Below, in pieces: positions 8,765-17,208 of a DNA stretch of 64,000 bases. How positions within the stretch are numbered: the first letter of the stretch is position 1; every line of letters begins with the position of its first letter. Under the pieces are notes generated by a model. It had not been told where the DNA came from. It was given only the letters and a program-made list of their open reading frames with translations, and made no database searches. The stretch is from Bacillus_BD oryzisoli (GTDB taxonomy: Bacteria > Bacillota > Bacilli > Bacillales > Cytobacillaceae): contig NZ_CP137640.1 of assembly GCF_036670025.1 (NCBI RefSeq), positions 4,064,001 to 4,128,000 on the forward strand. The letters run 5' to 3'. The position numbers and the translations under genes are program-made.

Positions 8765-8793
8765 TTAGTTTGTTTAATGAACTAACAAATTAA
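8765..8793. promoter_or_regulatory. XylR/ROK-type operator upstream of GPH transporter
   Basis: TTAGTTTGTT (8765-8774) is followed by AACAAATTAA (8784-8793). The half-sites match in 9 of 10 positions, with a 9-base spacer instead of the 5-base spacer seen before uxaC. The left half is identical to the XylR consensus. A weaker or altered repressor response than at uxaC is possible. Confidence 0.6.
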
Positions 8794-8841
8794 CTGTAGA
8801 CTAAGAATATCACCGTCCGATTCATCCGTCAATAACTTTTT

Positions 8842-8855
8842 TGAAAGCGCTTTAT
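8842..8855. promoter_or_regulatory. cre-like site upstream of GPH transporter
   Basis: TGAAAGCGCTTTAT differs from a perfect cre palindrome (TGAAAGCGCTTTCA) only at the last two positions. It lies about 50 bases upstream of the XylR-like operator. CcpA control of the transporter is inferred. Confidence 0.55.
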
Positions 8856-8945
8856 GTAAGATTTTGGGTCGAGGGAACGGTTTCATTTATATATCTCCCC
8901 TTTGGTCTTTCTGCGGGAAGATGCAGCCCCTGACCCATGAGTTAA

Positions 8946-11069
8946 TTAATAGGTTAGTCCATGACCAAGTTTATAGATATTCCCATCGCTGTCCTTGTAT
9001 GCATATTCAAGGCCTTCAGGCATGTATTTGTCCTTGTCATAGCCTGGTACATCGTTTCTTGATACACAATTGCCTTTTTCATCGACGGCAATTACAGCTT
9101 CACTTGCTGGCAGTGTCAACGGTAATACACCGACTGGCATGAAATTGTTCGCTATCACCTCAAAATGCGCCTTATAGTACGTATCATATCCAGCAATTAC
9201 TGCATCTGCTAAAGGTTCCACATTTCCAAGTATCCATGGCAGGATGAAATTCACACATATAATGACTTTTCCTCCTCGAACATGGACTGTGTCGGCAACT
9301 TCCTTAAGATGATCCATACCAGTTAACGTAGTTTCTTGATAAGTGGACCCATCTATAGCCGTTAATGTTTTATTCTCACATATTTCAAGCTCTAAAAGTC
9401 CAGGTGTTGCGTTGAAATACGCTCCAGATTTTGGACTTAAAAATAAAATAGCAGCATCGGCTTCTTCATAGTTATCGGTTAAGGTAAATTGGCCAAACTC
9501 CTGACATTCCTCCCTTGCCTTTTCCGTGTAAGCAGCCGCTCGTTCTGGTTCCTTGTGGAAAACTTCAACATAAACCTTCTTATTTCCATGCTTTTCAGTT
9601 GTTAAAGGTAATGTTTGATGATGATTTTTAAGGACGGTTACCGACTTTTTATGAGCTTCATAGGCGGCCTCCCAGTTTGCTGGATTACTTACCACAGAAG
9701 CAGCATTTTCTGGTGAAACATAAGTGCGGTCATCGAATAATCCTAGCGCAAACATTTCTACTAGAAGTCGTATATTGGCTTCATCTATGCGTTTTTCGCT
9801 AATCCAGCTATTTTCGATGGCTTTTTTCAGGTTTACGATATCATTTATATCAGAAATAAGATCCGTCCCCGCATTAATCGCTTTTGCAAAGCGTTCCGCC
9901 TCGCTTAGGTTTTCAACACCCCAACTCATTTTTTCCGTTATGCCGCTGTCGCTATTGACATAGCCTTTGAATCCTAATTTTCCTCTTAGGATATAGTTTA
10001 AGAAATAATGATTAAATGTAAAACCGACCTCTTCGAAAGGAATGTCTTCCCCTTCAAATTCTTGAACCACACTTTTCTTGATACTAGGAATAGAATAATA
10101 CGGCATAATCGATGAGGTTCCATGTTCAACCGCTGCCCGAAACGGCGGCAAGTGATAATTTTCTAAGCTTCCTGGGGTTGGGTATAAATTCCATTTTCCC
10201 TCTTCATAATGAGGATCAAACCCATTTTCTCGTGCTCCGCCTCCCGGAAAATGCTTTGTAGTCAGGGCAATGCTATCCTCTCCTAATTCCTCCCCTTGAA
10301 ATCCGTCAATGAGGCGGCCAATCACATCTGAAATAAATTCCGGGTCCTCGCCAAACGTCCCGTAGATTCGCTGCCACCTAGGGTCTGTAACCGTATCAGC
10401 CATATACATATAACCTTTTCTGATTCCAACAGCATTCCACTCTTCACGTGCGACTTTAGAAAATTGGCTGATAAGTGTAGCATCACCACCATTTTTTATA
10501 TCTCCTTTCGCTGCGGCGGCGAGTCCTAATGTTCCAGGCCATGTAGAAAAAATCCCCGCTGCATCATTCATCCCAAAGATGAATTCAGTATTTTCGTTTC
10601 TGGAATTCGATGCGATCAAACAAGGAATTCCAAGACGAGTTCCCTCACATACTTCATTCATTTTATTAACCCATTCTGCCATTTGAGCGGGGCTCCAATT
10701 ATCTCGAAGAATGAAATGACGCAAATGCATATTTTCAATCGTATGGGTTGTTCCATAGATTTTGGAAATAGCAAAAATCGTTTCACCTTTTTCCATAATC
10801 CCTTCGTCGAGTACACCATCATGACTTGTCTTACTCTTATCTTTTTGAGAGAGCCCCATCTGACGTGTATTGATAAGCATCATGCCGATCTTTTCATCAA
10901 TATCCATCAATGAGACTAGGTTCTCCGCCCGTTCTCTTGGACTTAAACGCCAATCCTCGTAAGGATCAAGTTTCCCATTATTATTTAAATCTTTAAATTG
11001 CAGCCCATTATCTTCAATGATATTCTTCACCCGGACTTCTAAATCAGGTTGTATATGCTTATGTTCCAA
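8946..11069 (-). CDS. Glycoside hydrolase family 3 (beta-glucosidase/beta-xylosidase type)
   Basis: 707 residues with no signal peptide, so probably cytoplasmic. Near the N terminus DLNNNGKLDPYED looks like an EF-hand/dockerin-type calcium loop. The GH3 barrel follows, with TKHFPGG and GFKGYVNSDSGI, where the Asp of NSD is the expected nucleophile. The C-terminal GH3 domain starts near KKSVTVLKN. The start is TTG, chosen for the AGGAGG 8 bases upstream. The GPH transporter lies downstream on the same strand, so it may cleave imported glycosides. There is no typical fibronectin-like third domain, unlike the neighbouring GH3. Exact sugar specificity cannot be read. Confidence 0.88.
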   Translation of the reverse strand: MEHKHIQPDLEVRVKNIIEDNGLQFKDLNNNGKLDPYEDWRLSPRERAENLVSLMDIDEKIGMMLINTRQMGLSQKDKSKTSHDGVLDEGIMEKGETIFAISKIYGTTHTIENMHLRHFILRDNWSPAQMAEWVNKMNEVCEGTRLGIPCLIASNSRNENTEFIFGMNDAAGIFSTWPGTLGLAAAAKGDIKNGGDATLISQFSKVAREEWNAVGIRKGYMYMADTVTDPRWQRIYGTFGEDPEFISDVIGRLIDGFQGEELGEDSIALTTKHFPGGGARENGFDPHYEEGKWNLYPTPGSLENYHLPPFRAAVEHGTSSIMPYYSIPSIKKSVVQEFEGEDIPFEEVGFTFNHYFLNYILRGKLGFKGYVNSDSGITEKMSWGVENLSEAERFAKAINAGTDLISDINDIVNLKKAIENSWISEKRIDEANIRLLVEMFALGLFDDRTYVSPENAASVVSNPANWEAAYEAHKKSVTVLKNHHQTLPLTTEKHGNKKVYVEVFHKEPERAAAYTEKAREECQEFGQFTLTDNYEEADAAILFLSPKSGAYFNATPGLLELEICENKTLTAIDGSTYQETTLTGMDHLKEVADTVHVRGGKVIICVNFILPWILGNVEPLADAVIAGYDTYYKAHFEVIANNFMPVGVLPLTLPASEAVIAVDEKGNCVSRNDVPGYDKDKYMPEGLEYAYKDSDGNIYKLGHGLTY

Positions 11070-11125
11070 TGAAATGCCTCCTAAGGTTTTTAATTAAAAG
11101 AAGGGATTGTTGTTCAAAAAACAAA

Positions 11126-11205
11126 GGTGCCAGGTCCCACCATTCGGTTTCACTTTGTATCAAAGTCAGAACTGGATATCGGTTCGTTGTAGGTACCTGA
11201 CACCT
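11126..11205. repeat. REP-like imperfect palindrome between the GH3 genes
   Basis: AAGGTGCCAGGTCCCAC near 11127 and GTAGGTACCTGACACCTT near 11188 form imperfect inverted arms about 45 bases apart. It is a variant of the GGTGCCTGTCCC-type repeats of this window. Confidence 0.5.
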
Positions 11206-11299
11206 TATGGAACGGATCCTTCTCAAGAAGGTTATTTTTCTATCATGCATTTACTTTTCTTTTTTCCTACTGAATCCGTTTCTTTTCATAGATCTAATG

Positions 11300-13486
11300 T
11301 TAGACAACGACTACCGTCGCTTCGAAAGGAGTATCTTCGCTGGATGTACCTAGGTAAAGTGTATATTCGCCAGGCTGCACGACGAAATCACGGTCGCAGT
11401 AGTCCCACACACCCATTGGATGATTTGTGGCGGACGGGTCAATCGTGATCGTAACATCCTGTGACTGCTCCGGCTCAAGAAACAGCTTCTGGAACCCGAC
11501 CAGTCGCTTAGGCGGCTGCCCTGCTAAAGGAATACCTAGATAGACCTGGACAACCTCAGCCCCTGCTATCTTCCCAGTATTGGTCACGGTAACCTTCACC
11601 GTTATCGGAGCCTTGCCATCCGACTGGGCCGGCGTTACTGAGAATCCGGAAAGCCCAAAGGACGTGTAGGACATACCGAAGCCGAACGGAAATAGCGGCT
11701 TGATTCCCTGGGATTGGAACCAGCGGTATCCCATGTTGAGACCCTCAGAGTAACGGATGACCGGAAAACCATTGCCTTCGTCGGTGCCGGGATAGCGTTC
11801 AGGGTAGCCGGCGTACAAGAGCTCTTCCTCAGATGCCGCGTAGGTAGTAGGCACCTTGCCAGATGGATTGACAACGCCGAAAAGAATGTCGGCAACAACA
11901 TGGCCATCTTCAGTCCCCTGGTTCCACGCTTCCAGAATCCCCGGGGCCTTGGTAATCCATGGCATCATCACAGGGCTGCTGTCCTTCATGACCAGAACCG
12001 TGTGCTGGTTAACTTCCAGGAGTTCGTCGAGCATACGGTTTTGATCGTTAAGCATATTTGGACTTGGCAAATCAGCACCCTCGGATGCGACCAAGCCAGC
12101 CATCAGGATGACTAAATCGGCTTCGGCTGCAGCCGACTTCGCCTCCTCAAGGTTTGACAGGTCTTTTTCGACTGTGACCTTGCTTACTGTTGCGTCCGAA
12201 CCAAGACCGCGCAGGACTTCCTGCATGCCCTCAACTGGTGGAACCGTGTAGAGCGGAATGACCTTTGACGAACCGCCGCCGCCATTGCAGGCGTCGTCGA
12301 CGAACTCAGACTGACCGATGATCACGATCGAGCCATAGGCTTTCGGGTCGAGCGGCAGGACTCCGCCTTCGTTCTTCAGGAGGACAGCTGTCTGCGAACC
12401 GATTTTCCGGGAGATGGCTCCATGCCCCTTCGCATCGATGACTCCAGGGTTGTAAGGGCGCTCGAACTGATCGAAACGGAACATCTGGGTGAAGCGGCGA
12501 ACCAACGCCCGGTCTACGGTCTGAATCTCGAGGCTGGTGTCCTCGAGCGCATTCTTGACGTTTGTCTCATTGCACCACTTGGCATCTGGCATTTCATGGT
12601 CCATGCCTGCGGTCAGCGACGCAGCAGTGGATCGGCAGGACCAGAAATCGGACTGCACATAGCCTTTGAACCCCCACTCGTCACGGAGAATGTCATTCAG
12701 CAGGTAGCGGTTCTCGGTGGCGTAAACGCCTCGAACGCGATTGTAGGCACTCATGATCGCAGCAATCTCGGCATCTTTGACCAGCATTTCGAACGGCAGC
12801 AGGTACAGCTCGCGGAGCACATGCTCATCCACTTCGACACTTGTGCGGAAGCGCTCGTACTCCTGATCATTAACCACATAATGCTTGCCCATAGCAATCA
12901 CATTATGCGCTTGGATGGCCTTAGTCACTTCGACACCCATCACCCCGGAAAGGTACGGATCTTCTGAGAAATACTCGAAATTACGACCGGCAATCGGGGT
13001 TCTGTGCAGACAAACACCCGGCCCTTCAAGCACGTGCTGACCAAGCGTTGCTGTCTCCGAACCAATGATGTCCCCATACTCACGGGCAAGCTCAGGATCA
13101 AATCCGGCAGCCAGACCAATGGTCATCGGCAATGCTGTAGCGGGCGGGCTTGGGTGTCCGTCACCCATCCCCACACCTACCGGCCCGTTTGTAATTCGAA
13201 AGCGCGGGATCCCTAGCTCTTCAATCCCCTTTACATGGCGCTGCACTTGGAGCTGGGCAAAGAGCTTGTCTTGCTCCTCCTGACTCATAGCATTCATTTC
13301 ATCCGCAGTCGGCAAGGCGTAGATGTTGATTGTCTCCATCGCACCGTGAAGCTGGGCGATCTTCTGCTCCAAGGTCATGGCAGCTACGAGCATCTCGGCA
13401 CGCTCTCGTGGAGGCAGCGACTGATCCATCCACGGAAACGAACCATTTTGATGAGAAACAGAGTCAGCAGTATGTTCATTCTTCAT
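11300..13486 (-). CDS. Glycoside hydrolase family 3, GC-rich, with fibronectin-like domain
   Basis: 728 residues with the three-part plan of many bacterial GH3 beta-glucosidases: N-terminal barrel (GPVGVGMGDGHPSPPATALP, KHYVVNDQE, nucleophile Asp in GYVQSDFW), the C-terminal domain (VLLKNEGGVLPL, GTEDGHVVADILFG, NPSGKVPTT) and a last fibronectin III-like domain (VTVTNTGKIAGAEVVQVYLG). No signal peptide is seen. The ATG at 13486 follows GAGGAGAG; an upstream ATG has no such site. The coding DNA is much richer in G and C than its neighbours, with many GC-ending codons, and the dense opposite-strand open frames are a by-product. This suggests acquisition from a higher-GC relative. The substrate is unknown. 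Confidence 0.9.
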   Translation of the reverse strand: MKNEHTADSVSHQNGSFPWMDQSLPPRERAEMLVAAMTLEQKIAQLHGAMETINIYALPTADEMNAMSQEEQDKLFAQLQVQRHVKGIEELGIPRFRITNGPVGVGMGDGHPSPPATALPMTIGLAAGFDPELAREYGDIIGSETATLGQHVLEGPGVCLHRTPIAGRNFEYFSEDPYLSGVMGVEVTKAIQAHNVIAMGKHYVVNDQEYERFRTSVEVDEHVLRELYLLPFEMLVKDAEIAAIMSAYNRVRGVYATENRYLLNDILRDEWGFKGYVQSDFWSCRSTAASLTAGMDHEMPDAKWCNETNVKNALEDTSLEIQTVDRALVRRFTQMFRFDQFERPYNPGVIDAKGHGAISRKIGSQTAVLLKNEGGVLPLDPKAYGSIVIIGQSEFVDDACNGGGGSSKVIPLYTVPPVEGMQEVLRGLGSDATVSKVTVEKDLSNLEEAKSAAAEADLVILMAGLVASEGADLPSPNMLNDQNRMLDELLEVNQHTVLVMKDSSPVMMPWITKAPGILEAWNQGTEDGHVVADILFGVVNPSGKVPTTYAASEEELLYAGYPERYPGTDEGNGFPVIRYSEGLNMGYRWFQSQGIKPLFPFGFGMSYTSFGLSGFSVTPAQSDGKAPITVKVTVTNTGKIAGAEVVQVYLGIPLAGQPPKRLVGFQKLFLEPEQSQDVTITIDPSATNHPMGVWDYCDRDFVVQPGEYTLYLGTSSEDTPFEATVVVV

Positions 13487-13807
13487 AGTAGAACTCTCCT
13501 CAAACATTGTTTTTTATTGAAATAAGTGGTAACTTTAGTATCTATTTAGCCTCTTTACAAAATCCTTCCATGCCATCATAATCTTAACCATTTCCAATTG
13601 AAATATGTATCTTTAGTGTCAAAGGGACAGGTTCATTGACCCGGTTATTTCGACTAATCTGAAATAAAAAGAATCGATTACAAAAATAAATTTTTCCAAT
13701 TAATCAAAGGAAAAATATTAAACCATTCTACATTTGGGATAAACTAAAATTAGTTTTAAAAAGCGGGATAACTGTGGATTTTATGAACTTATATAAGGAG
13801 AAAAGTC
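13487..13807. other. Intergenic region between divergent genes
   Basis: About 320 bases between the GC-rich GH3 gene and the divergent 96-residue gene. It holds one REP-like string (13618-13642) and otherwise AT-rich sequence. The ribosome binding site AAGGAG of the plus-strand gene is at its end. I could not assign a convincing promoter. Confidence 0.4.
13618..13642. repeat. REP-like fragment (GGGACAGGTTCATTGACCC)
   Basis: A single repeat unit in which GTCAA (13618-13622) can pair with TTGAC (13636-13640). It belongs to the GGGACAGG...GACCC family. No second arm is seen nearby. Confidence 0.45.
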
Positions 13808-14098
13808 ATGTTTAAAGAAGAGTATGAACGGCTGTTAAAGAAATCGGTTCAGGCGGCGCCAGATTGGTTAAAGAAGGATGTCGAAAGCATTGTGAGTAAA
13901 GAACCTCATGCCGGCATGAGCTATGTCATTTCAGAATTGCATCATACCTATACATTTAGCATTAGACATATTTTATCGGCCAGCCATCTATCCAGTGAGT
14001 GGTCACAGGTTTCAAGAGAACGACTGAACTTTATTGATAATAACATTGATATTATTGTTGGCCTTTTCCATGAAATAAAGAATGGGTCAAGGGGATAG
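13808..14098 (+). CDS. Hypothetical protein, 96 residues
   Basis: A soluble, helix-rich small protein (MFKEEYERLLKKSVQ...). ATAAGGAG lies at ideal spacing before the ATG, so translation looks real. There is no signal peptide or membrane segment, and I do not recognise the family. The last codons, NGSRG plus stop, lie inside a REP-like palindrome (14084-14110), so the present C terminus may have been set by repeat insertion. A terminator follows at 14176-14224. It stands alone between minus-strand genes. Confidence 0.6.
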   Translation: MFKEEYERLLKKSVQAAPDWLKKDVESIVSKEPHAGMSYVISELHHTYTFSIRHILSASHLSSEWSQVSRERLNFIDNNIDIIVGLFHEIKNGSRG

Positions 14099-14110
14099 AT
14101 ATCTTGACCC
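14084..14110. repeat. REP-like palindrome overlapping the end of the 96-residue gene
   Basis: GGGTCAAG (14084-14091) and CTTGACCC (14103-14110) form an inverted repeat with 11 bases between. The stop codon TAG of the plus-strand gene (14096-14098) lies within it. Confidence 0.6.
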
Positions 14111-14175
14111 AGCTACTACTATTTTTCTCATCGTAATATTTCAGGAGATTCATGGAATACGGTGGTTTTATGCAT

Positions 14176-14224
14176 AAAAAAAGACAGTCCCCATCTCTTT
14201 TTCCTGGGAGTGACTGTCTTTTTT
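14176..14224. terminator. Bidirectional intrinsic terminator
   Basis: AGACAGTC (14182-14189) pairs with GACTGTCT (14212-14219), with further imperfect pairing inside, flanked by A and T runs. It can end the plus-strand 96-residue gene and the minus-strand membrane-protein operon. The outer stem matches that of the terminator at 553-600. Confidence 0.75.
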
Positions 14225-14304
14225 GCTGTGTATAAAAATCAAAAACATGCTAATTTATTACCAGCTACCAATACATTGCTTTCCTAAAATTACAGCTTCA
14301 TTTT

Positions 14305-14332
14305 GGGTCAAGGGGCCTGTCCCATCAACCCA
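14305..14332. repeat. REP-like repeat (GGGTCAAGGGGCCTGTCCC)
   Basis: GGGTCAAGGGGCCTGTCCC is followed by ATCAACCCA, a degenerate member of the repeat family, just after the stop codon of the minus-strand membrane protein gene. Confidence 0.5.
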
Positions 14333-14343
14333 TTTCGATCCAA

Positions 14344-14787
14344 TCATCCGAATTTCCCTGTGATTCGGAAGCCTATTTCTGCGATAACAGTAGCAAATAG
14401 GAAGGTTCCTGTGTATACGACTAGTGAAACAACGACAATCCGCCAGCCTAGTTTTTTGAATTCTTTTAAGTCTTTACCGAAGGATAGACCCGCATAGGCT
14501 AAAATCGGTGTTGCTAATGCCATGAAATTGACCAGAGCTGTTTTTTCAGCAAAGTATGCATTTCCAGGGAAGATGGGGCTTGTAATTAAAATGGCAATAA
14601 CTGATACCCATACGACAACCGGGATATGGAATGGTAGGATTTTATCGATTACAATACCTAAGATTGAAATAATGATAATAATGACAATTCCCGGAAGTGC
14701 ATCGATTGGTGAAATATCATACCCGATCCAGTTCCCGATCAGGGCGATGATGCCGACTAAAATAAATGTGTATGTTTTATCCAACAT
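14344..14787 (-). CDS. Small membrane protein, partner of DUF3100 protein
   Basis: About 147 residues with four or five membrane segments (FILVGIIALIGNWIG, GIVIIIIISILGIVI, VVVWVSVIAILI, ALATPILAYAGLSFG, VVSLVVYTGTFLFA). The ATG at 14787 is chosen because GGGAG lies 10 bases before it; an in-frame TTG at 14796 is too close to that site. It starts 5 bases after the stop of the larger membrane protein gene, so the two are surely co-transcribed and may form one transporter. I do not know a function. The upstream amidohydrolase suggests transport of an N-acyl amino acid or peptide, but this is only context. Confidence 0.7.
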   Translation of the reverse strand: MLDKTYTFILVGIIALIGNWIGYDISPIDALPGIVIIIIISILGIVIDKILPFHIPVVVWVSVIAILITSPIFPGNAYFAEKTALVNFMALATPILAYAGLSFGKDLKEFKKLGWRIVVVSLVVYTGTFLFATVIAEIGFRITGKFG

Positions 14788-14792
14788 GGTTC

Positions 14793-15632
14793 TCAACTCC
14801 CAATTTTACTATCTCGTTGCACTTCTGTACCATTCTTTTTCGAACGTCTGCCTAAAACGGGTTCTAATTTTTTATATAAATAAGCTGTTAATGGCAATGA
14901 GAAGAAAACACAGACATACGTGCCAACAATAGATGTAATTAAATTGGCTGCTCCTGCAAATATGGCGACGTCGTTTGCTGCATCAGGAAAGATGGAAGAA
15001 ATCGCACCTGTCATCGCTGCCATCATACTGCCGGAACCAACTCCGGCTCCCATTGCCAAGGAAATCGGATGAAACCAGCCTGTGCTTGCAATGATACTGG
15101 CAACAATAGCTAAATAGATAGCACCAAACAAGGTACCGCATACATATACCCCTAAAGCGCCTCGGGTTTCAGGTGAATCCGCACCGTATTTTTCCGAAAT
15201 AATCGCTAAATTTGGCTCACGATCAATCGAGAACGTTGCACCAATGGCTTCCCGCTTCATCCCAATCCATAATGCGATAGGCAGCCCTAGGGCAATGGTT
15301 CCTAAGAAATGGCCAACCTCTTGTAAAAGTAAAATGACACCAGAATCAAGAATGGATGAAATGGATGGTCCGATTTGTGTGCCTAATTTCACAACAAATA
15401 TCATAAAGGACACGCCAAGAATACTAGATGCTGCATTCATTTCTGGCAGTTTAATAAAATTAAATTTAGGAAGGCTGAGGATTGCCCCTACAACCAGCAC
15501 ATAAAGCATTGGGAATAAGGCGATTGTACCAATCCCAAGGTCAAACTGCTTCACACCGACCCATTCTGCCAAACACACTAAAACGAGAACAATAAGATGG
15601 ATTCTCCAGTTTTTTAACACTTCACTTTTCAT
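14793..15632 (-). CDS. DUF3100-type membrane protein
   Basis: 279 residues with about eight membrane segments. Several glycine-rich helices (GAGVGSGSMMAAMTGAISSIFP, shortened: GAGVGSGSMM at the centre) and PEMNAASSILG are features I associate with DUF3100 proteins. It lies 15 bases downstream of an M20D amidohydrolase and directly upstream of a second small membrane protein. The trio looks like an uptake-plus-hydrolysis unit. Transport function is inferred from topology and context only. Confidence 0.65.
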   Translation of the reverse strand: MKSEVLKNWRIHLIVLVLVCLAEWVGVKQFDLGIGTIALFPMLYVLVVGAILSLPKFNFIKLPEMNAASSILGVSFMIFVVKLGTQIGPSISSILDSGVILLLQEVGHFLGTIALGLPIALWIGMKREAIGATFSIDREPNLAIISEKYGADSPETRGALGVYVCGTLFGAIYLAIVASIIASTGWFHPISLAMGAGVGSGSMMAAMTGAISSIFPDAANDVAIFAGAANLITSIVGTYVCVFFSLPLTAYLYKKLEPVLGRRSKKNGTEVQRDSKIGS

Positions 15633-15647
15633 AGTTTTCCCACTCCG

Positions 15648-16841
15648 TTAGTTAGAATATGGATTTAATGCCAGAGCAATATATAAGGACATTCCGTATT
15701 TCATGGCTTCTTCCTCAGGTAAGAAATGGTCATTGTGCAGCTTATAAGCGCCGCCTTGATCATCTTTTACCCCAAGGAACATAAAGGATCCTGGAACATT
15801 TTCCAGATAATAAGCAAAATCCTCACTGCCCATACTTGGAATTTCTAGATGTTCAACTGCCTTTTCGCCAAAAAGCTCCGCTGCCAAGTTTCCAGCGTGT
15901 TCTGCATGTTCGAAGGAATTGATCGTCACTGGATAATCAGAGGAAAAGGAAATTTCCGCTTCTAATGCCATTGCTGAAGCAATTCCATTAACAATTCGTC
16001 TGAAATCATTCTCGACGCGATTACGCGTTTCCTTGCTTAGCGTTCGGATTGTTCCATTAAATTGGGCTGTTTCAGGAATGATATTAAAACCATCTCCTGC
16101 CGTAAACGTACCAACTGTAATAACGACTGAATCGAGCGGGTCTGTATTCCGGCTGACAATCGATTGCAGGGCTGTCAAGATTTGCGCACCGCCGATGATG
16201 GCATCAATCCCCTGATGCGGCTGGGCCCCATGTCCTGAACGGCCTTTTAAAGTCACTTGGAACGTATCCATGCTCGCCATAATTGGGCCGCCTTTGAAGC
16301 CGATTGTACCGAGCGGCAGATCAGGCCATACATGGAAGCCATAAATAAAGTCCACATCCGGGTTTTTTAACGCGCCGTCTTCAACCATTTTTCTTCCACC
16401 GCAAAGCATTTCCTCTGCCGGTTGAAAAATCAATTTAATTTTTGCGGGGATCTGGTCTTTAATAAGAGACAATGCTTTCGCTGCCCCAAGCAATGTTCCC
16501 ATATGCATGTCATGCCCGCACGCATGCATAACATTTTCATTCTGCGAAGCGAATGCTGCGTTTGTTTTTTCTAAAATAGGCAGTGCATCCATGTCGGAGC
16601 GAAAAGCAATAACCGGCTTCTCTTGCGTTCCTCTAAGAACCCCAACGACACCTGTACCTGCCAGACCTGTTTGTACTTCATAGCCTAGTTCCTCCAGGTA
16701 AGTAGAAATCGCCGCGGAGGTTTTGAATTCCTGATACCCTAACTCTGGGTTGGCATGAAACTGCCTTCTATACCGAACCGCATCATCAAATGCCCTTTCT
16801 ACTAATCTTTTAATGTCATCATTTAATAGATCGAATGACAT
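15648..16841 (-). CDS. M20D-family amidohydrolase (N-acyl amino acid/hippurate hydrolase-like)
   Basis: 397 residues, the usual length of M20D peptidases such as IAA-amino acid hydrolases and N-acetyldiaminopimelate deacetylase relatives. Metal ligands are in MHACGHDMHMG and QPAEEMLCGG, the dimerisation domain contains GRSGHGAQPHQGID, and a late ligand lies in GSEDFAYYL. It is cytoplasmic and removes acyl groups from amino acids or small peptides. It heads an operon with two membrane proteins. The exact substrate is unknown. Confidence 0.88.
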   Translation of the reverse strand: MSFDLLNDDIKRLVERAFDDAVRYRRQFHANPELGYQEFKTSAAISTYLEELGYEVQTGLAGTGVVGVLRGTQEKPVIAFRSDMDALPILEKTNAAFASQNENVMHACGHDMHMGTLLGAAKALSLIKDQIPAKIKLIFQPAEEMLCGGRKMVEDGALKNPDVDFIYGFHVWPDLPLGTIGFKGGPIMASMDTFQVTLKGRSGHGAQPHQGIDAIIGGAQILTALQSIVSRNTDPLDSVVITVGTFTAGDGFNIIPETAQFNGTIRTLSKETRNRVENDFRRIVNGIASAMALEAEISFSSDYPVTINSFEHAEHAGNLAAELFGEKAVEHLEIPSMGSEDFAYYLENVPGSFMFLGVKDDQGGAYKLHNDHFLPEEEAMKYGMSLYIALALNPYSN

Positions 16842-17044
16842 ATAAATCCCCCCTAAAACTACAACTGTATTTTTTGAATGAACAATAATTTGTTATTATA
16901 CTATCGCAAATATTATATTAAGTAAATATTTATTGAATATTTCATATATAAAAAAGGTTATATTTTTTTAAAATTAATAGGATTACTGGTGTTCATTACC
17001 ACATATGGAATAAAATGATTGGTATTTCAGAATAAAATTATCAA

Positions 17045-17127
17045 GTGGGTCGAGGGGACAGGCACCGCGACCCAGTTCGTTAGAGAAGGACATAGAATGG
17101 GTCGCGGTGCCTGTCCCTCCGACCCAC
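17045..17127. repeat. Large REP palindrome (two inverted units)
   Basis: Two 30-base arms, GTGGGTCGAGGGGACAGGCA... (17045-17074) and its inverse (17098-17127), match at 28 of 30 positions around a 23-base spacer. This is the most complete member of the repeat family and gives the shape expected of a paired REP element. It lies between convergence-free minus-strand genes, upstream of the amidohydrolase operon. Confidence 0.85.
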
Positions 17128-17139
17128 CTCCGATCCAAT

Positions 17140-17177
17140 AAAAAAGATGCTAACCATTTGTGGTTAACATCTTTTTT
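17140..17177 (-). terminator. Intrinsic terminator after chromate-transporter genes
   Basis: GATGCTAACCA (17146-17156) pairs with TGGTTAACATC (17161-17171) with one mismatch, flanked by A and T runs. It ends the minus-strand operon that stops at 17209. Confidence 0.8.
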
Positions 17178-17208
17178 ACCTGAGTATTGTTTATCAGCAG
17201 CCTTATTT

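Noticed and set aside
12422..12967. Long open frame of 181 codons on the plus strand inside the GC-rich GH3 gene
   Set aside because: It is a by-product of high GC and few stop codons on the opposite strand; there is no ribosome site and the protein looks like nothing known.
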